Origin: Metaclostridioides mangenotii
GTDB taxonomy: Bacteria > Bacillota > Clostridia > Peptostreptococcales > Peptostreptococcaceae
Length of the DNA stretch: 64,000 bases
Direction: 5' to 3'
Assembly: GCF_017873185.1 (NCBI RefSeq)
Contig: NZ_JAGGJX010000001.1
Coordinates: 372,001-436,000, forward strand
Positions 1 through 8,268 of this stretch are shown here, piece by piece. Position 1 is the stretch's first letter, and every line of letters starts with the position of its first letter. Below the pieces are notes generated by a model that saw nothing but the letters and a program-made list of their open reading frames with translations, was not told the DNA's origin and made no database searches. Position numbers and translations under genes: made by a program.

Positions 1-1167
1 GAAATTAGGGAGTACAATCAGTATAAGGTGTTAAATGCTATGCAGGATGCTAAACTTAGTGATCAACATTTCAACTGGACAACGGGTTACGGGTACAACG
101 ATATAGGTCGTGAAAAAGTAGAAGAAATATATTCGAAAGTCTTCCATACAGAAGATGCACTAGTTAGACCAATAATTGTAAATGGTACACACGCACTTTC
201 ATTATGTGTACAGGGATTAGTAAGACCTGGAGACGAGATTCTTTCAATAACTGGTAAACCATATGACACTCTTGAAGGAGTGATTGGAATTAGAGAAGAA
301 AAGGGATCTTTAAAAGAATACGGAGTAACATACGAACAAGTTGATTTCTTAGAAAATGGAAATGTAGATTTAGAAGGAATAAAACAAAAAATAAATGAGA
401 AAACTAAACTAGTTATGATTCAGAGATCTAAGGGATACTCTTGGAGAAAATCGCTATCAATAGCTGATATTAAAGAGGCTATTGAAGTTGTAAAATCAGT
501 AAATCCTGATCTGACAGTTATGGTTGACAACTGTTACGGAGAATTTCTAGATATACAAGAGCCCACTGATGTTGGAGCAGACGTTATGGCAGGATCACTT
601 ATCAAGAATCCAGGTGGAGGTTTGGCACTTACTGGTGGGTATATAGTAGGAAAGAGCGACCTTATTGAACAAATTTCCTACAGAATGACTTCTCCTGGTG
701 TTGGAAAAGAATGTGGGCTTACTTTTGGAACTACAAGAAGTGTACTCCAAGGTTTCTTTATCGCGCCATATATTGTATCACAAGCTGTTATGGGTGCAAT
801 TTTCTGCGCAAGGCTTTTTGAAAAATTAGGATACGATGTACTTCCTAAACACGACGAAAACAGAAGTGATATTATCCAGTGTATTAGACTGAACAATGCT
901 GATGAAGTAATAAAGTTCTGCGAAGGAATTCAAGCAGCAGCTCCAGTTGATTCTTATGTTACACCAGTTCCTTGGGAAATGCCAGGGTATGAGAGTGAAG
1001 TTATAATGGCAGCAGGAGCATTTATTCAAGGATCTTCTATAGAATTAAGTGCAGATGCTCCAATAAGACCTCCGTATAATGTTTACTTCCAAGGTGGACT
1101 TACTTTTGACCACTCTAAGATGGGAGCTCTTAAGGCAGTTGAATATATAAATAAACTAAAAAAATAA
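1..1167 (+). CDS. Methionine gamma-lyase family / aluminium resistance protein, PLP-dependent (5' end outside window)
   Basis: This is a fold-type I PLP-dependent enzyme of the Met_gamma_lyase (YnbB, 'aluminium resistance') family. The reading frame is open back to base 1, so the N-terminus lies upstream; the GTG at 28 is internal, because the codons before it read EIREYNQYK, a conserved stretch of this family. The sequence shows HFNWTTGYGYND near the start, VDNCYGEF for the PLP-binding Asp, and SLIKNPGGG, whose Lys is the probable Schiff-base residue. Family members resemble C-S lyases, but the physiological substrate is usually not established. It ends about 200 bp before the dipeptidase gene, with no clear terminator between them. 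Family assignment is secure; the exact reaction is not. Confidence 0.9.
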   Translation, partial: EIREYNQYKVLNAMQDAKLSDQHFNWTTGYGYNDIGREKVEEIYSKVFHTEDALVRPIIVNGTHALSLCVQGLVRPGDEILSITGKPYDTLEGVIGIREEKGSLKEYGVTYEQVDFLENGNVDLEGIKQKINEKTKLVMIQRSKGYSWRKSLSIADIKEAIEVVKSVNPDLTVMVDNCYGEFLDIQEPTDVGADVMAGSLIKNPGGGLALTGGYIVGKSDLIEQISYRMTSPGVGKECGLTFGTTRSVLQGFFIAPYIVSQAVMGAIFCARLFEKLGYDVLPKHDENRSDIIQCIRLNNADEVIKFCEGIQAAAPVDSYVTPVPWEMPGYESEVIMAAGAFIQGSSIELSADAPIRPPYNVYFQGGLTFDHSKMGALKAVEYINKLKK

Positions 1168-1367
1168 GAATATTTTATGTATTAAAGGACCAAAATGTTT
1201 AATATAGATAATGCAAAATACGAAATAAGTAATTTAAAATAAGTGATAAGAAATAAGTAAAAATAATAAGTTAGCGAGATCATAAATCAGTGATAACTTG
1301 TAATAAATAAATATTTAAGATCTCTTTAATTAGAAGATTTTATAATTACGATACTGGAGGTGATGCT

Positions 1368-2714
1368 GTGAAGCAAGATATACTAAATAAAGTAGAAAGC
1401 CTACAAGGTGAGATGATCAGTTCAATACAAGGAGCTATTAAAATTCCAAGTGTAATTTCTGAAAAAGAAGGTAATTATCCATTTGGTGAAAACATAGATA
1501 AAGCTCTTAGATATATGTTGGATTTATGCGAGTCGCTTGGATTTAAAACAGTTTACAAAGATGGATACTATGGATATGCAGAAATCGGTGAAGGCGAGGA
1601 AATTATCGGAATTCTAGGGCATGTAGATGTGGTTTCTGAAGGAAGCCATAAAAGTTGGAAGTTTCCTCCGTTTGAAGGTGTTATAGACGATGGTAAAATC
1701 TATGGAAGAGGAACGCAAGATGATAAAGGACCTACTATTTCAGCAATATACGCAGCTAAATCTCTAGTGGATTTGGGATTAAAGTTAAATAAGCGTATTA
1801 GATTTATATTTGGAACGGATGAAGAAAATCTTTGGAGATGTATAAACAAATACAAAGAAAACAATGAAGAAATACCAACTTATGGATTTACGCCAGATGC
1901 TAAATTTCCGATAATCAATGCTGAAAAAGGACTTTTACAAGTAAATTTAAGCTGCAAGAGCAACAATGATATAAATTTAAGTGTAGGCGAATCATTAAAT
2001 GCTGTGCCAGGTAAAGCAATATACATCGGCAAACACATAAATATATTAAAAAAAGAGTTAGATAGACTAAAATATGAATACATAGTCGATGGAAACAAGA
2101 TTTCTATAAATGGTAAGAGCGTTCACTCTGCTGTGAGTGAGACTGGAATAAATGCGCTTACAAGACTTTGTATCGCACTAAATAACATAGGAGTTGAATC
2201 AAATACTGTAAAGTTTTTGGCCGAAGTTATTGGAGAAGATGCAAATGGACAAAATATAGTTAAAAACTGTGAAGATGATATATCTGGCAAACTGACTGTA
2301 AATGCTGGTAAATTGCTAATTAAAGATGATGAAGAAATAGCAGGTCTAGATATAAGAGTTCCTGTGACATACAAAGTAGAAGAGGTAGTTTCTAATTTGA
2401 AAAAATTAGCAGAAAAATTCCAATTGAAATATGAAGAATACGACTTTTTAGATTCTATATATATTCCTAAAGACAGCCTACTTGTCGAGACTCTGAGAAA
2501 AGTCTATGAAGAAGAAACAGGCCTTGATGGTTCTCCAGTTTCGTCTGGAGGAGCTACATATGCAAGAGCTTTAGATAATTGTGTAGCATTTGGATCTGTT
2601 TTTCCTGGAAGTCCTAAAACAGAGCATCAAGCAAATGAATTTGCTATAATTAGCGATATAGTTAAAGCTTCTAAAATATACGCATTGGCGATTTACGAGC
2701 TTCTTAAAATTTAA
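1368..2714 (+). CDS. pepV: M20 family metallopeptidase, PepV/Sapep-type dipeptidase
   Basis: A 448-residue zinc dipeptidase of the M20 family, cytoplasmic, expected to cleave dipeptides with broad specificity during peptide use. The metal site is visible as GHVDVVSEG (His and Asp), then the GRGTQDDKGP segment (Asp), GTDEEN (the catalytic Glu pair) and, near the C-terminus, a conserved His in KTEHQANE. Length fits PepV (about 465-470). The start is GTG at 1368, seven bases after GGAGG; no ATG lies at a suitable distance. The gene stands alone and is followed by a probable terminator hairpin at 2788-2849. The family call is firm; PepV rather than another M20A dipeptidase is an inference from length and the lid-domain insertion. 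Confidence 0.88.
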   Translation: MKQDILNKVESLQGEMISSIQGAIKIPSVISEKEGNYPFGENIDKALRYMLDLCESLGFKTVYKDGYYGYAEIGEGEEIIGILGHVDVVSEGSHKSWKFPPFEGVIDDGKIYGRGTQDDKGPTISAIYAAKSLVDLGLKLNKRIRFIFGTDEENLWRCINKYKENNEEIPTYGFTPDAKFPIINAEKGLLQVNLSCKSNNDINLSVGESLNAVPGKAIYIGKHINILKKELDRLKYEYIVDGNKISINGKSVHSAVSETGINALTRLCIALNNIGVESNTVKFLAEVIGEDANGQNIVKNCEDDISGKLTVNAGKLLIKDDEEIAGLDIRVPVTYKVEEVVSNLKKLAEKFQLKYEEYDFLDSIYIPKDSLLVETLRKVYEEETGLDGSPVSSGGATYARALDNCVAFGSVFPGSPKTEHQANEFAIISDIVKASKIYALAIYELLKI

Positions 2715-2787
2715 ATTGGAATAAAGTGCAACTAAAAATTTTAAAAAACAAATCGACAAAAGATTAAATTTTAACTTTTAAGTTTTG

Positions 2788-2849
2788 ATGAGGTGTCTCA
2801 AATCAGAAATATCTATTTTGATATATCTATTTAAGGCACTTCATTTATT
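2788..2849 (+). terminator. Imperfect inverted repeat, probable terminator after the dipeptidase gene
   Basis: ATGAGGTGTCTCAAAT at 2788-2803 and ATTTAAGGCACTTCAT at 2829-2844 match as inverted arms in 13 of 16 positions, and two of the differences give G-U pairs in RNA. The loop is long (25 nt). A T-rich stretch follows the right arm. The hairpin sits between the peptidase stop and the SIR2 start. Confidence 0.55.
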
Positions 2850-2877
2850 ATAACGATATTTTAAAAGGAGTAGTGAC

Positions 2878-3948
2878 ATGAAATTAGCAGTATTTTTGGG
2901 TGCTGGAGCATCTGCTTCAGATAATTTTCCTATACAAAATGAACTATTTAGCGCTTATTTTAGAAATCTTAAGGAAAAAGATTTTGAAAGTGAGATGAAT
3001 ATCGAGTTGTTCAGGTTTTTTAAGCAGATATTTGATATTGACGTTATGAATGACGATATGAATGATATTAACTTTCCAACATTTGAAGAAGTACTAGGTC
3101 TTTTAGATTTAGCAGAGCAGAGAGGAGAGTCGTTTAGAAATTTTGGACTTGAAGATATAAATAAAAAGAGCGATAGCATTAGATATATGAGACAGTATTT
3201 GATATTTTTAATGGCGGAAGTATTAAATGCAAAATTAGATATAGAAAGCACTAATCACAATACTTTAATAAGGAATTTAATTGATAAAGAGCTTTTACTC
3301 GATACTACATTTATAAGTACAAATTACGATATATGTATAGATAATACTATTGTTACTATGAGTGATAAGATAAACAACTATGTAATGTTAGATTACGGAA
3401 TAGATTTTACTAATTTTAATCTAGAAAACAGTTGGAGAAGGCCGACTGAGCCTTCTATAAAGCTCTACAAGATCCATGGTTCACTAAACTGGCTTTACTG
3501 TCCAGTTTGTAATGGAGTTACTATAACACCTTATGAAGGAGGCGTTATGAAACAACTTCAAAGAGCTAGAGAAACAAGATGTCTCGATTGTGGTGACTAT
3601 ACTGTGCCTATTGTAATACCACCTACTTATTTTAAAAATATATCAAATATCCATATATCAAAAGTATGGAATGCAGCTCAAAATTCACTAAGAGATGCAG
3701 ATGTCGTTGTATTTTGTGGCTATTCGTTCCCCGAGGCTGACATTCACATAAAGTATCTATTGAAAAGAGTACAAGGAAGTAGAAGAAAACCACCTTTGAA
3801 ATTTGTTGTGTACAATAACCATGAGGATAAGCAAGAAGTAACTCTAAAAAAAGAAGAAAAAAGATATAGAAGATTTCTAGGAGAAAACACAGTTTTTACT
3901 AGAAAATCATTTCAAGATTTTGCAGAAAATCCAACTGAATTTTTATAA
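2878..3948 (+). CDS. SIR2-like domain protein (predicted NAD-binding)
   Basis: A 356-residue stand-alone SIR2-like protein. The N-terminus has the Rossmann loop GAGASASDNFP, then STNYD (Asn149) and KIHGSLNW (His200), the Asn/His pair that is catalytic in SIR2 enzymes. Two Cys pairs, CPVC and CLDC, form a small zinc-ribbon-like insert, and FCGYSFPEAD closes the fold. The family includes protein deacylases and, in many bacterial SIR2-like proteins, NAD-degrading defence effectors. No partner (Argonaute, HerA, TIR or STALD) is adjacent, so defence is only a possibility. The start is ATG with AAAAGGAG upstream. Domain call firm, function open. Confidence 0.8.
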   Translation: MKLAVFLGAGASASDNFPIQNELFSAYFRNLKEKDFESEMNIELFRFFKQIFDIDVMNDDMNDINFPTFEEVLGLLDLAEQRGESFRNFGLEDINKKSDSIRYMRQYLIFLMAEVLNAKLDIESTNHNTLIRNLIDKELLLDTTFISTNYDICIDNTIVTMSDKINNYVMLDYGIDFTNFNLENSWRRPTEPSIKLYKIHGSLNWLYCPVCNGVTITPYEGGVMKQLQRARETRCLDCGDYTVPIVIPPTYFKNISNIHISKVWNAAQNSLRDADVVVFCGYSFPEADIHIKYLLKRVQGSRRKPPLKFVVYNNHEDKQEVTLKKEEKRYRRFLGENTVFTRKSFQDFAENPTEFL

Positions 3949-4061
3949 ATAGGATAATATGTTTTATTTATATATAAGTATTATACAATAAGTAAAATTT
4001 ATGTAGAAATAACTAGAATAATATGTAATAAAGAGATATAATTGATTTTAGTAACTTCAAT

Positions 4062-4097
4062 TTTCATAATAGAATATCAATTTAGTCTATTATGAAA
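4062..4097. repeat. Perfect 12-bp inverted repeat in the leader of the editing-domain gene
   Basis: TTTCATAATAGA at 4062-4073 is exactly complementary to TCTATTATGAAA at 4086-4097, with a 12-nt loop. It is not followed by a strong T run. It could end SIR2-gene transcription or act in the leader of the gene at 4162. No coding frame is visible between 3949 and 4161. Confidence 0.5.
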
Positions 4098-4161
4098 TAT
4101 CGTTTAATTATACAATATATAGCGATTTAAAAATCAACACGTACTGGAAGGAGGAAAAATT

Positions 4162-4683
4162 ATGGAAAATAATCAATTATCATCTGAAGAACTTATAGAA
4201 AACGAAAATAAAGTATACAGGACTTTAGATGGCTTAGGCGTAGATTACGATGTGATTGAACACGAACCGCTCTATACAGCTGAAGAACTTGTAGCAATAA
4301 AAGACATAGCAAAAGGAACACACTGTAAAAATTTATTTTTAAGAAATTCAAAAGGTAGTGAATACTATCTAATTGTAGTTAGGGAAGATAAACAAGTCGA
4401 TCTAAAATTATTGAAAGATAAAATAGGATCTACAAGGCTTTCTTTTGCATCACCAGGGAGGCTTTTAAATGTTTTAAAGCTAACACCTGGAAGTGTCAAT
4501 CCTTTTTCTCTTATTAATGATGAAGAACATAAGGTTAAATTGTTTGTAGATAAGGATATACTAAATGGAGAGAATCTAAATTTCCATCCAAATATAAATA
4601 CTAAAATGGTTAACTTACCTTTAGATGGATTTGAAAAGTTTTTAGAAAGCTTAGAAAATTATAGAGAAAATATAGAAGTATAG
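4162..4683 (+). CDS. proX: Prolyl-tRNA editing protein (ProX / YbaK-type aminoacyl-tRNA deacylase)
   Basis: A 173-residue stand-alone editing domain related to ProXp-ala/PrdX, which hydrolyses mischarged Ala-tRNA(Pro) in the cytoplasm. Family landmarks in order are an N-terminal helix with VDYDVIEHEPLYTAEE, the lysine in GTHCKNLFLRN, the LIVVREDKQVDLK strand, FASPGRLLNVLKLTPGSVNPF (the conserved GSV.P loop) and LPLDGFEKFL at the end. Length matches ProX proteins (about 160-175). The start is ATG behind GGAGG at 4150. The DUF554 gene follows after 37 bp and may be co-transcribed. ProX is the best call; YbaK-type Cys-tRNA(Pro) editing is less likely given the motif set. Confidence 0.85.
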   Translation: MENNQLSSEELIENENKVYRTLDGLGVDYDVIEHEPLYTAEELVAIKDIAKGTHCKNLFLRNSKGSEYYLIVVREDKQVDLKLLKDKIGSTRLSFASPGRLLNVLKLTPGSVNPFSLINDEEHKVKLFVDKDILNGENLNFHPNINTKMVNLPLDGFEKFLESLENYRENIEV

Positions 4684-4720
4684 ACAGATTAGATCAATTA
4701 CTAGTAAAGGAATATATGAC

Positions 4721-5410
4721 ATGTTGGGGACAATCGTAAACAGTTTGGCAATAGCAGTAGGATGCATAGTGGGATTATTTATTAAAAAAGGAATCCCAGA
4801 TAGAGTAAGCAAAACAATAATGAGTGGTTTAGGACTCTGTGTACTTTACATAGGAATAGAAGGCAGTTTAAAAGGTGAAAATACTTTAATAACAGTGATC
4901 TGTATTGCAGTTGGCGGATTAATAGGCGAACTAATAGATATAGATAAGAAAATAAACAAACTCGGAGATTTTTTACAAGAGAAGTTTTCAAAAGGAGACG
5001 ACCAAGAAACTTCTATAGCTAAGGGTTTTGTTACAACTAGTTTAATTTACTGTGTTGGGGCGATGGCAATAGTTGGTGCTCTGGAAAGTGGACTTACTGG
5101 AAATCATCAGACTCTTTTTACAAAAGCATTATTAGATGGAATTTCTGCAATTATATTTACAACTACTCTAGGTATAGGAGTTATATTTTCATCAGTGGCA
5201 GTATTTATATATCAAGGTTTAATAACTATTGGAGCTGCATTTTTATCAACACTTTTAAGCGATGCAGTTGTTACGGCTTTAACTGCTGTTGGAAGTTTGC
5301 TTATAATAGGAATTGCTCTAAATCTTTTAGAGATTACAAAGATAAAAGTTGCAAACTTACTTCCAGCAGTATTTTTACCAATTTTATTTGGTCTAATAAA
5401 TCTACTATAA
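4721..5410 (+). CDS. DUF554 family integral membrane protein
   Basis: A 229-residue very hydrophobic protein of the DUF554 (YdfK/YqgA-like) family, predicted to cross the membrane six or seven times. Typical landmarks are the N-terminal MLGTIVNSLAIAVGCIVG and the GFVTTSLIYCVGAMAIVGALESGLTG region (quoted here only as a landmark near residues 103-128). Members are possible small-solute transporters with no agreed substrate. The start ATG at 4721 follows AAAGGA with normal spacing. It lies 37 bp behind the editing-protein gene. Nothing in the sequence shows regulation beyond the likely shared transcript. Confidence 0.82.
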   Translation: MLGTIVNSLAIAVGCIVGLFIKKGIPDRVSKTIMSGLGLCVLYIGIEGSLKGENTLITVICIAVGGLIGELIDIDKKINKLGDFLQEKFSKGDDQETSIAKGFVTTSLIYCVGAMAIVGALESGLTGNHQTLFTKALLDGISAIIFTTTLGIGVIFSSVAVFIYQGLITIGAAFLSTLLSDAVVTALTAVGSLLIIGIALNLLEITKIKVANLLPAVFLPILFGLINLL

Positions 5411-5426
5411 TCGTATACAGTATCGA
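5411..5426. repeat. 16-bp motif shared with 6510-6525
   Basis: TCGTATACAGTATCGA lies directly after the DUF554 stop; TCGTATATAGTATCGA (15 of 16 identical) lies at 6510-6525, just before the response-regulator gene. The two copies precede the unknown gene and the two-component operon, which suggests a common regulator site. Confidence 0.4.
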
Positions 5427-5517
5427 GAAAAGTTTAGACAAATATTTTATTTAGAAGGATAATCACATTTGTAATCAAATTAATTATACATAAGAAATTT
5501 TTGGAGGTATAATTTAT

Positions 5518-6402
5518 ATGATTACATTTGATATAAATGATGCAAATATTAAATTTGATGTACAGATGGAAAATTACAATGCTATTAGGAAGTTATTTAA
5601 ATTTAGAGCAATCGAAGAAAGTAAAAAGTTTAAAGATGATTGTATGAAGAATTTTCACTCTTTAAAACAGATTTCAGAGAGAGGTCTAAAGTTAGGAGAT
5701 AAATATCTTACAGAAGCTTTTAAGTTAGGTGTAGAGACTATTGTAGGTTATGAGATTATAACCATAGATGTAGATACGTTTAAAGATATTTACTGCGATA
5801 AATACCTAGATTTTTATAGACTATTCAACAACTACAATAAGTCATACTTAATTCCAAATAAAAATAAGAAAAATAATATTGTAAATATCCAAGAAATTGA
5901 AGCTGCAGTAGATAAGTTACATTCTTTTATACAAGAAGACTTCTTTAACATACATTTTGCTGTTGTGGATGTGCTATTGGAAAATAAAATAACTAAAGTT
6001 CGTCCTTATATCGATGAAGAGTCTATAAATCAATCAAATGCGCTTTTTAATAACTATAAAGATGGATTTATCAGCAAACCAGACGAATGTAAGGTTGTAA
6101 AACAGATAATAGAGTTAAATCCGTACAGGGAAGACCTATACAAGTTTCTTATTAAAGAAGATGGAGATTTGTTTAATGAAATTGACAATTTGACAAAATT
6201 TTTAGGATATTCTATGGATGAATACAAAGAAGGTCTAATGAATAGTTATATTGATTCTTTAATAGAAAACAGAGATAGTTTCTACGATAGTTATGATAAA
6301 ATGAAAGAAAAAATTGAAAAATACGCTAAATATATTGGATGTAAAGGTGAGAGTTTTTTCGTTACAAAGTTAGATGCAATATATACTTTTGCAAATGCCT
6401 AA
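5518..6402 (+). CDS. Conserved-type hypothetical protein, 294 aa
   Basis: I do not recognise this family. The protein is soluble, charged and mostly helical, without signal peptide or membrane segment. A segment around residues 198-212 (VVKQIIELNPYREDLYKFLI region) resembles a helical repeat found in several clostridial hypothetical proteins, but this is only an impression. The start is ATG at 5518 behind TTTTTGGAGG with a spacing of about nine. It is a single-gene unit: a shared 16-bp motif lies 90 bp upstream and a strong terminator overlaps its stop codon. Nothing nearby predicts a role. Confidence 0.6.
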   Translation: MITFDINDANIKFDVQMENYNAIRKLFKFRAIEESKKFKDDCMKNFHSLKQISERGLKLGDKYLTEAFKLGVETIVGYEIITIDVDTFKDIYCDKYLDFYRLFNNYNKSYLIPNKNKKNNIVNIQEIEAAVDKLHSFIQEDFFNIHFAVVDVLLENKITKVRPYIDEESINQSNALFNNYKDGFISKPDECKVVKQIIELNPYREDLYKFLIKEDGDLFNEIDNLTKFLGYSMDEYKEGLMNSYIDSLIENRDSFYDSYDKMKEKIEKYAKYIGCKGESFFVTKLDAIYTFANA

Positions 6403-6430
6403 GGACTGTAATCACAGTCCTTTTTTATTT
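6401..6430 (+). terminator. Rho-independent terminator
   Basis: AAGGACTGT (6401-6409) pairs with ACAGTCCTT (6414-6422) over a four-base loop, followed by a T-rich tract. It begins inside the stop codon of the 294-aa gene. Confidence 0.92.
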
Positions 6431-6509
6431 TTTATAGTTATTTTTTTATTTTTAATCTATAATTAAAGACATATTTGTAATGAAAATGATAGATTAAAAA
6501 GATATAAAG

Positions 6510-6525
6510 TCGTATATAGTATCGA
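6510..6525. promoter_or_regulatory. Second copy of the 16-bp motif, upstream of the two-component operon
   Basis: TCGTATATAGTATCGA ends 17 bp before the response-regulator start and overlaps its leader. It differs from the copy at 5411-5426 at one base. Being just upstream of an OmpR-type regulator it could be an autoregulatory site. Confidence 0.4.
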
Positions 6526-6542
6526 TTGAAAGGAGTTTATAT

Positions 6543-7232
6543 ATGATCCATAAAATTTTAGTTGTAGATGATGATAAAGATTTATGTGAAGTTTTAAAAA
6601 AATACCTTGAAATAGAAAATTATTTAGTTGAGTTTAGACATGATGGTGTTAGCGGTTTACAGGAAGTACTAGAAAATTCTTATCAACTTGTAATATTAGA
6701 TATAATGCTACCTCAGAAGAGTGGTTTTGAAATTTTAACTGAGGTTAGGAAATCAAGTTCTGTGCCAATACTTATGTTGACAGCCAAAGACAGTGAGATA
6801 GATAAGGTGTCAGGTCTTAGATTAGGAGCAGATGACTATTTAACGAAACCATTTAGCATGAATGAATTCATTGCTAGAGTTCAATCTCTTATACGAAGGT
6901 CTACATATTTTAATGAATCTATAAGCAAAAAAGAGCTATGTTTTGATGGTTTAGTAATAAATCCAGATACCAGAGAAGTAACAGTAGATAATAAAAAAAT
7001 TGATCTAACAGCTAAAGAATTTGATTTATTGTATTTCTTAGCACAAAGCAGAGGAAAAGTATTTACTAAAAAACAGATCTATAGAAATGTTTGGGAAGAA
7101 GACTACGCATTTGATGATAATAATATAATGGTCCATATTCGAAGACTAAGAAAAAAGATTGAGCATAAACCCGATGCCCCTAAATTTATTAAAACAGTAT
7201 GGGGCGTTGGCTATAAATTTGGAGGTGAATGA
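6543..7232 (+). CDS. OmpR/PhoB-family response regulator
   Basis: A 229-residue DNA-binding response regulator. The receiver domain (about 1-115) has the acidic pair in VVDDDKD, the phosphoacceptor Asp in LVILDIMLP (about residue 54), the switch Thr in LMLTAKD and the Lys in DYLTKPF. The C-terminal winged helix (about 130-229) shows LTAKEFDLLYFL and VHIRRLRKKIE, typical of OmpR-type members. It starts at ATG behind AAAGGAG. The kinase gene overlaps its 3' end. The position upstream of an ABC transporter and UppP suggests it controls antimicrobial-peptide or bacitracin resistance genes. Confidence 0.95.
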   Translation: MIHKILVVDDDKDLCEVLKKYLEIENYLVEFRHDGVSGLQEVLENSYQLVILDIMLPQKSGFEILTEVRKSSSVPILMLTAKDSEIDKVSGLRLGADDYLTKPFSMNEFIARVQSLIRRSTYFNESISKKELCFDGLVINPDTREVTVDNKKIDLTAKEFDLLYFLAQSRGKVFTKKQIYRNVWEEDYAFDDNNIMVHIRRLRKKIEHKPDAPKFIKTVWGVGYKFGGE

Positions 7233-8142
7233 TATTATTAAGGATGTATTAATTATAATTCTTTCTATTATTTGCATTTTAATGTTTTTGTATATTATAA
7301 TGTTTCGAGCAAAACTCAAAGAACTACTGTATATTATAAAAACAGCTAAAAATTACGATAAGATAAATATATTTGTATCAGAATCAGGATCGGGAGTATT
7401 TTCTGAAGTGGGATTAGCTACAAATGAGTTAATTAGATCCTATCAAGCGAAACTAATACAACAGAAAAAGACAGAACAAGCAAACAAGGAGCTGATGACT
7501 AGCCTATCACATGATGTAAGGACTCCACTTACATCATTGCTAGGATACTTAGACGCTTTAGAGAGCGATATATTGGATAATGATGAAAAAATAAAGTACA
7601 TTAGAACTTCTAGAAAAAAAGCATATGATCTGAAAGAGTTAGTAGATAACTTATTTGAATTGTTTAAAATTGGATCGAGAGAGATACTATTCTCTCCTGA
7701 AGTTAAAGATATAAATGAATTGTTAAGGGAGAACATAATTGAATGGGGACCAGTTTTTGAACAAAATAAAATCTCTTTAAAAGTTGATATACCAGAAGAT
7801 GAATACAATGTAAATATAGATGAAAATGCTTTTAATAGAATAATCTCTAATTTATTACAAAATGCAGTACAATACGCTGGAGACTGCATAGAATTTAAGA
7901 CTCTAAAATCTGATTCATATGTAGAAATATATATAAAGGATAATGGAAATGGTATTGATGAAGATAGTATTAGATTTGTATTTGATAGACTTTATAAATG
8001 TGATAAGTCTAGGAGCAAAAGAGGAAGTGGACTAGGACTTAGTATTGTAAAAGAGTTTATGGATATGCATAGTGGAAAAATAGATGTTAAAAGTAAAATT
8101 GGATATGGGACTGAGTTTATATTGCAATTTCCAATTTTATAG
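7225..8142 (+). CDS. Sensor histidine kinase with one N-terminal membrane segment
   Basis: An approximately 305-residue kinase. A single hydrophobic stretch (DVLIIILSIICILMFLYIIM) near the N-terminus is the only membrane segment, and there is no sizeable external sensor. The H-box is LSHDVRTPLTSL, the N-box is NRIISNLLQNAVQYA, the G boxes are DNGNGI and GSGLGLSIVKEF. The start is uncertain. GGAGG at 7221-7225 is part of a GTG at 7225, so translation may instead begin at the ATT at 7234, eight bases after it; an upstream TTG/ATG start inside the regulator gene has no ribosome site. It overlaps the regulator stop and probably phosphorylates that protein. Confidence 0.93.
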   Translation: MNDIIKDVLIIILSIICILMFLYIIMFRAKLKELLYIIKTAKNYDKINIFVSESGSGVFSEVGLATNELIRSYQAKLIQQKKTEQANKELMTSLSHDVRTPLTSLLGYLDALESDILDNDEKIKYIRTSRKKAYDLKELVDNLFELFKIGSREILFSPEVKDINELLRENIIEWGPVFEQNKISLKVDIPEDEYNVNIDENAFNRIISNLLQNAVQYAGDCIEFKTLKSDSYVEIYIKDNGNGIDEDSIRFVFDRLYKCDKSRSKRGSGLGLSIVKEFMDMHSGKIDVKSKIGYGTEFILQFPIL

Positions 8143-8150
8143 AACTATTA

Positions 8151-8175
8151 AAACGTACTTATGTGCGTTTTTTGT
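8151..8175 (+). terminator. Rho-independent terminator after the two-component genes
   Basis: AACGTAC and GTGCGTT (one G-U pair) form a short stem with a four-base loop, followed by six T. It separates the regulator/kinase transcript from the ABC genes. Confidence 0.8.
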
Positions 8176-8268
8176 ATTTAAAACTAAAATTAAGGGAATT
8201 GTAAGATTTGATTAAGGCTGGCGTAAGTGGCTTCTTGTTATAATAATAAAAGGACAGGAGGAATTAAC

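Noticed and set aside
7443-7889. 148-aa minus-strand gene
   Set aside because: Antisense to the histidine kinase catalytic domain; the kinase motifs are unambiguous.
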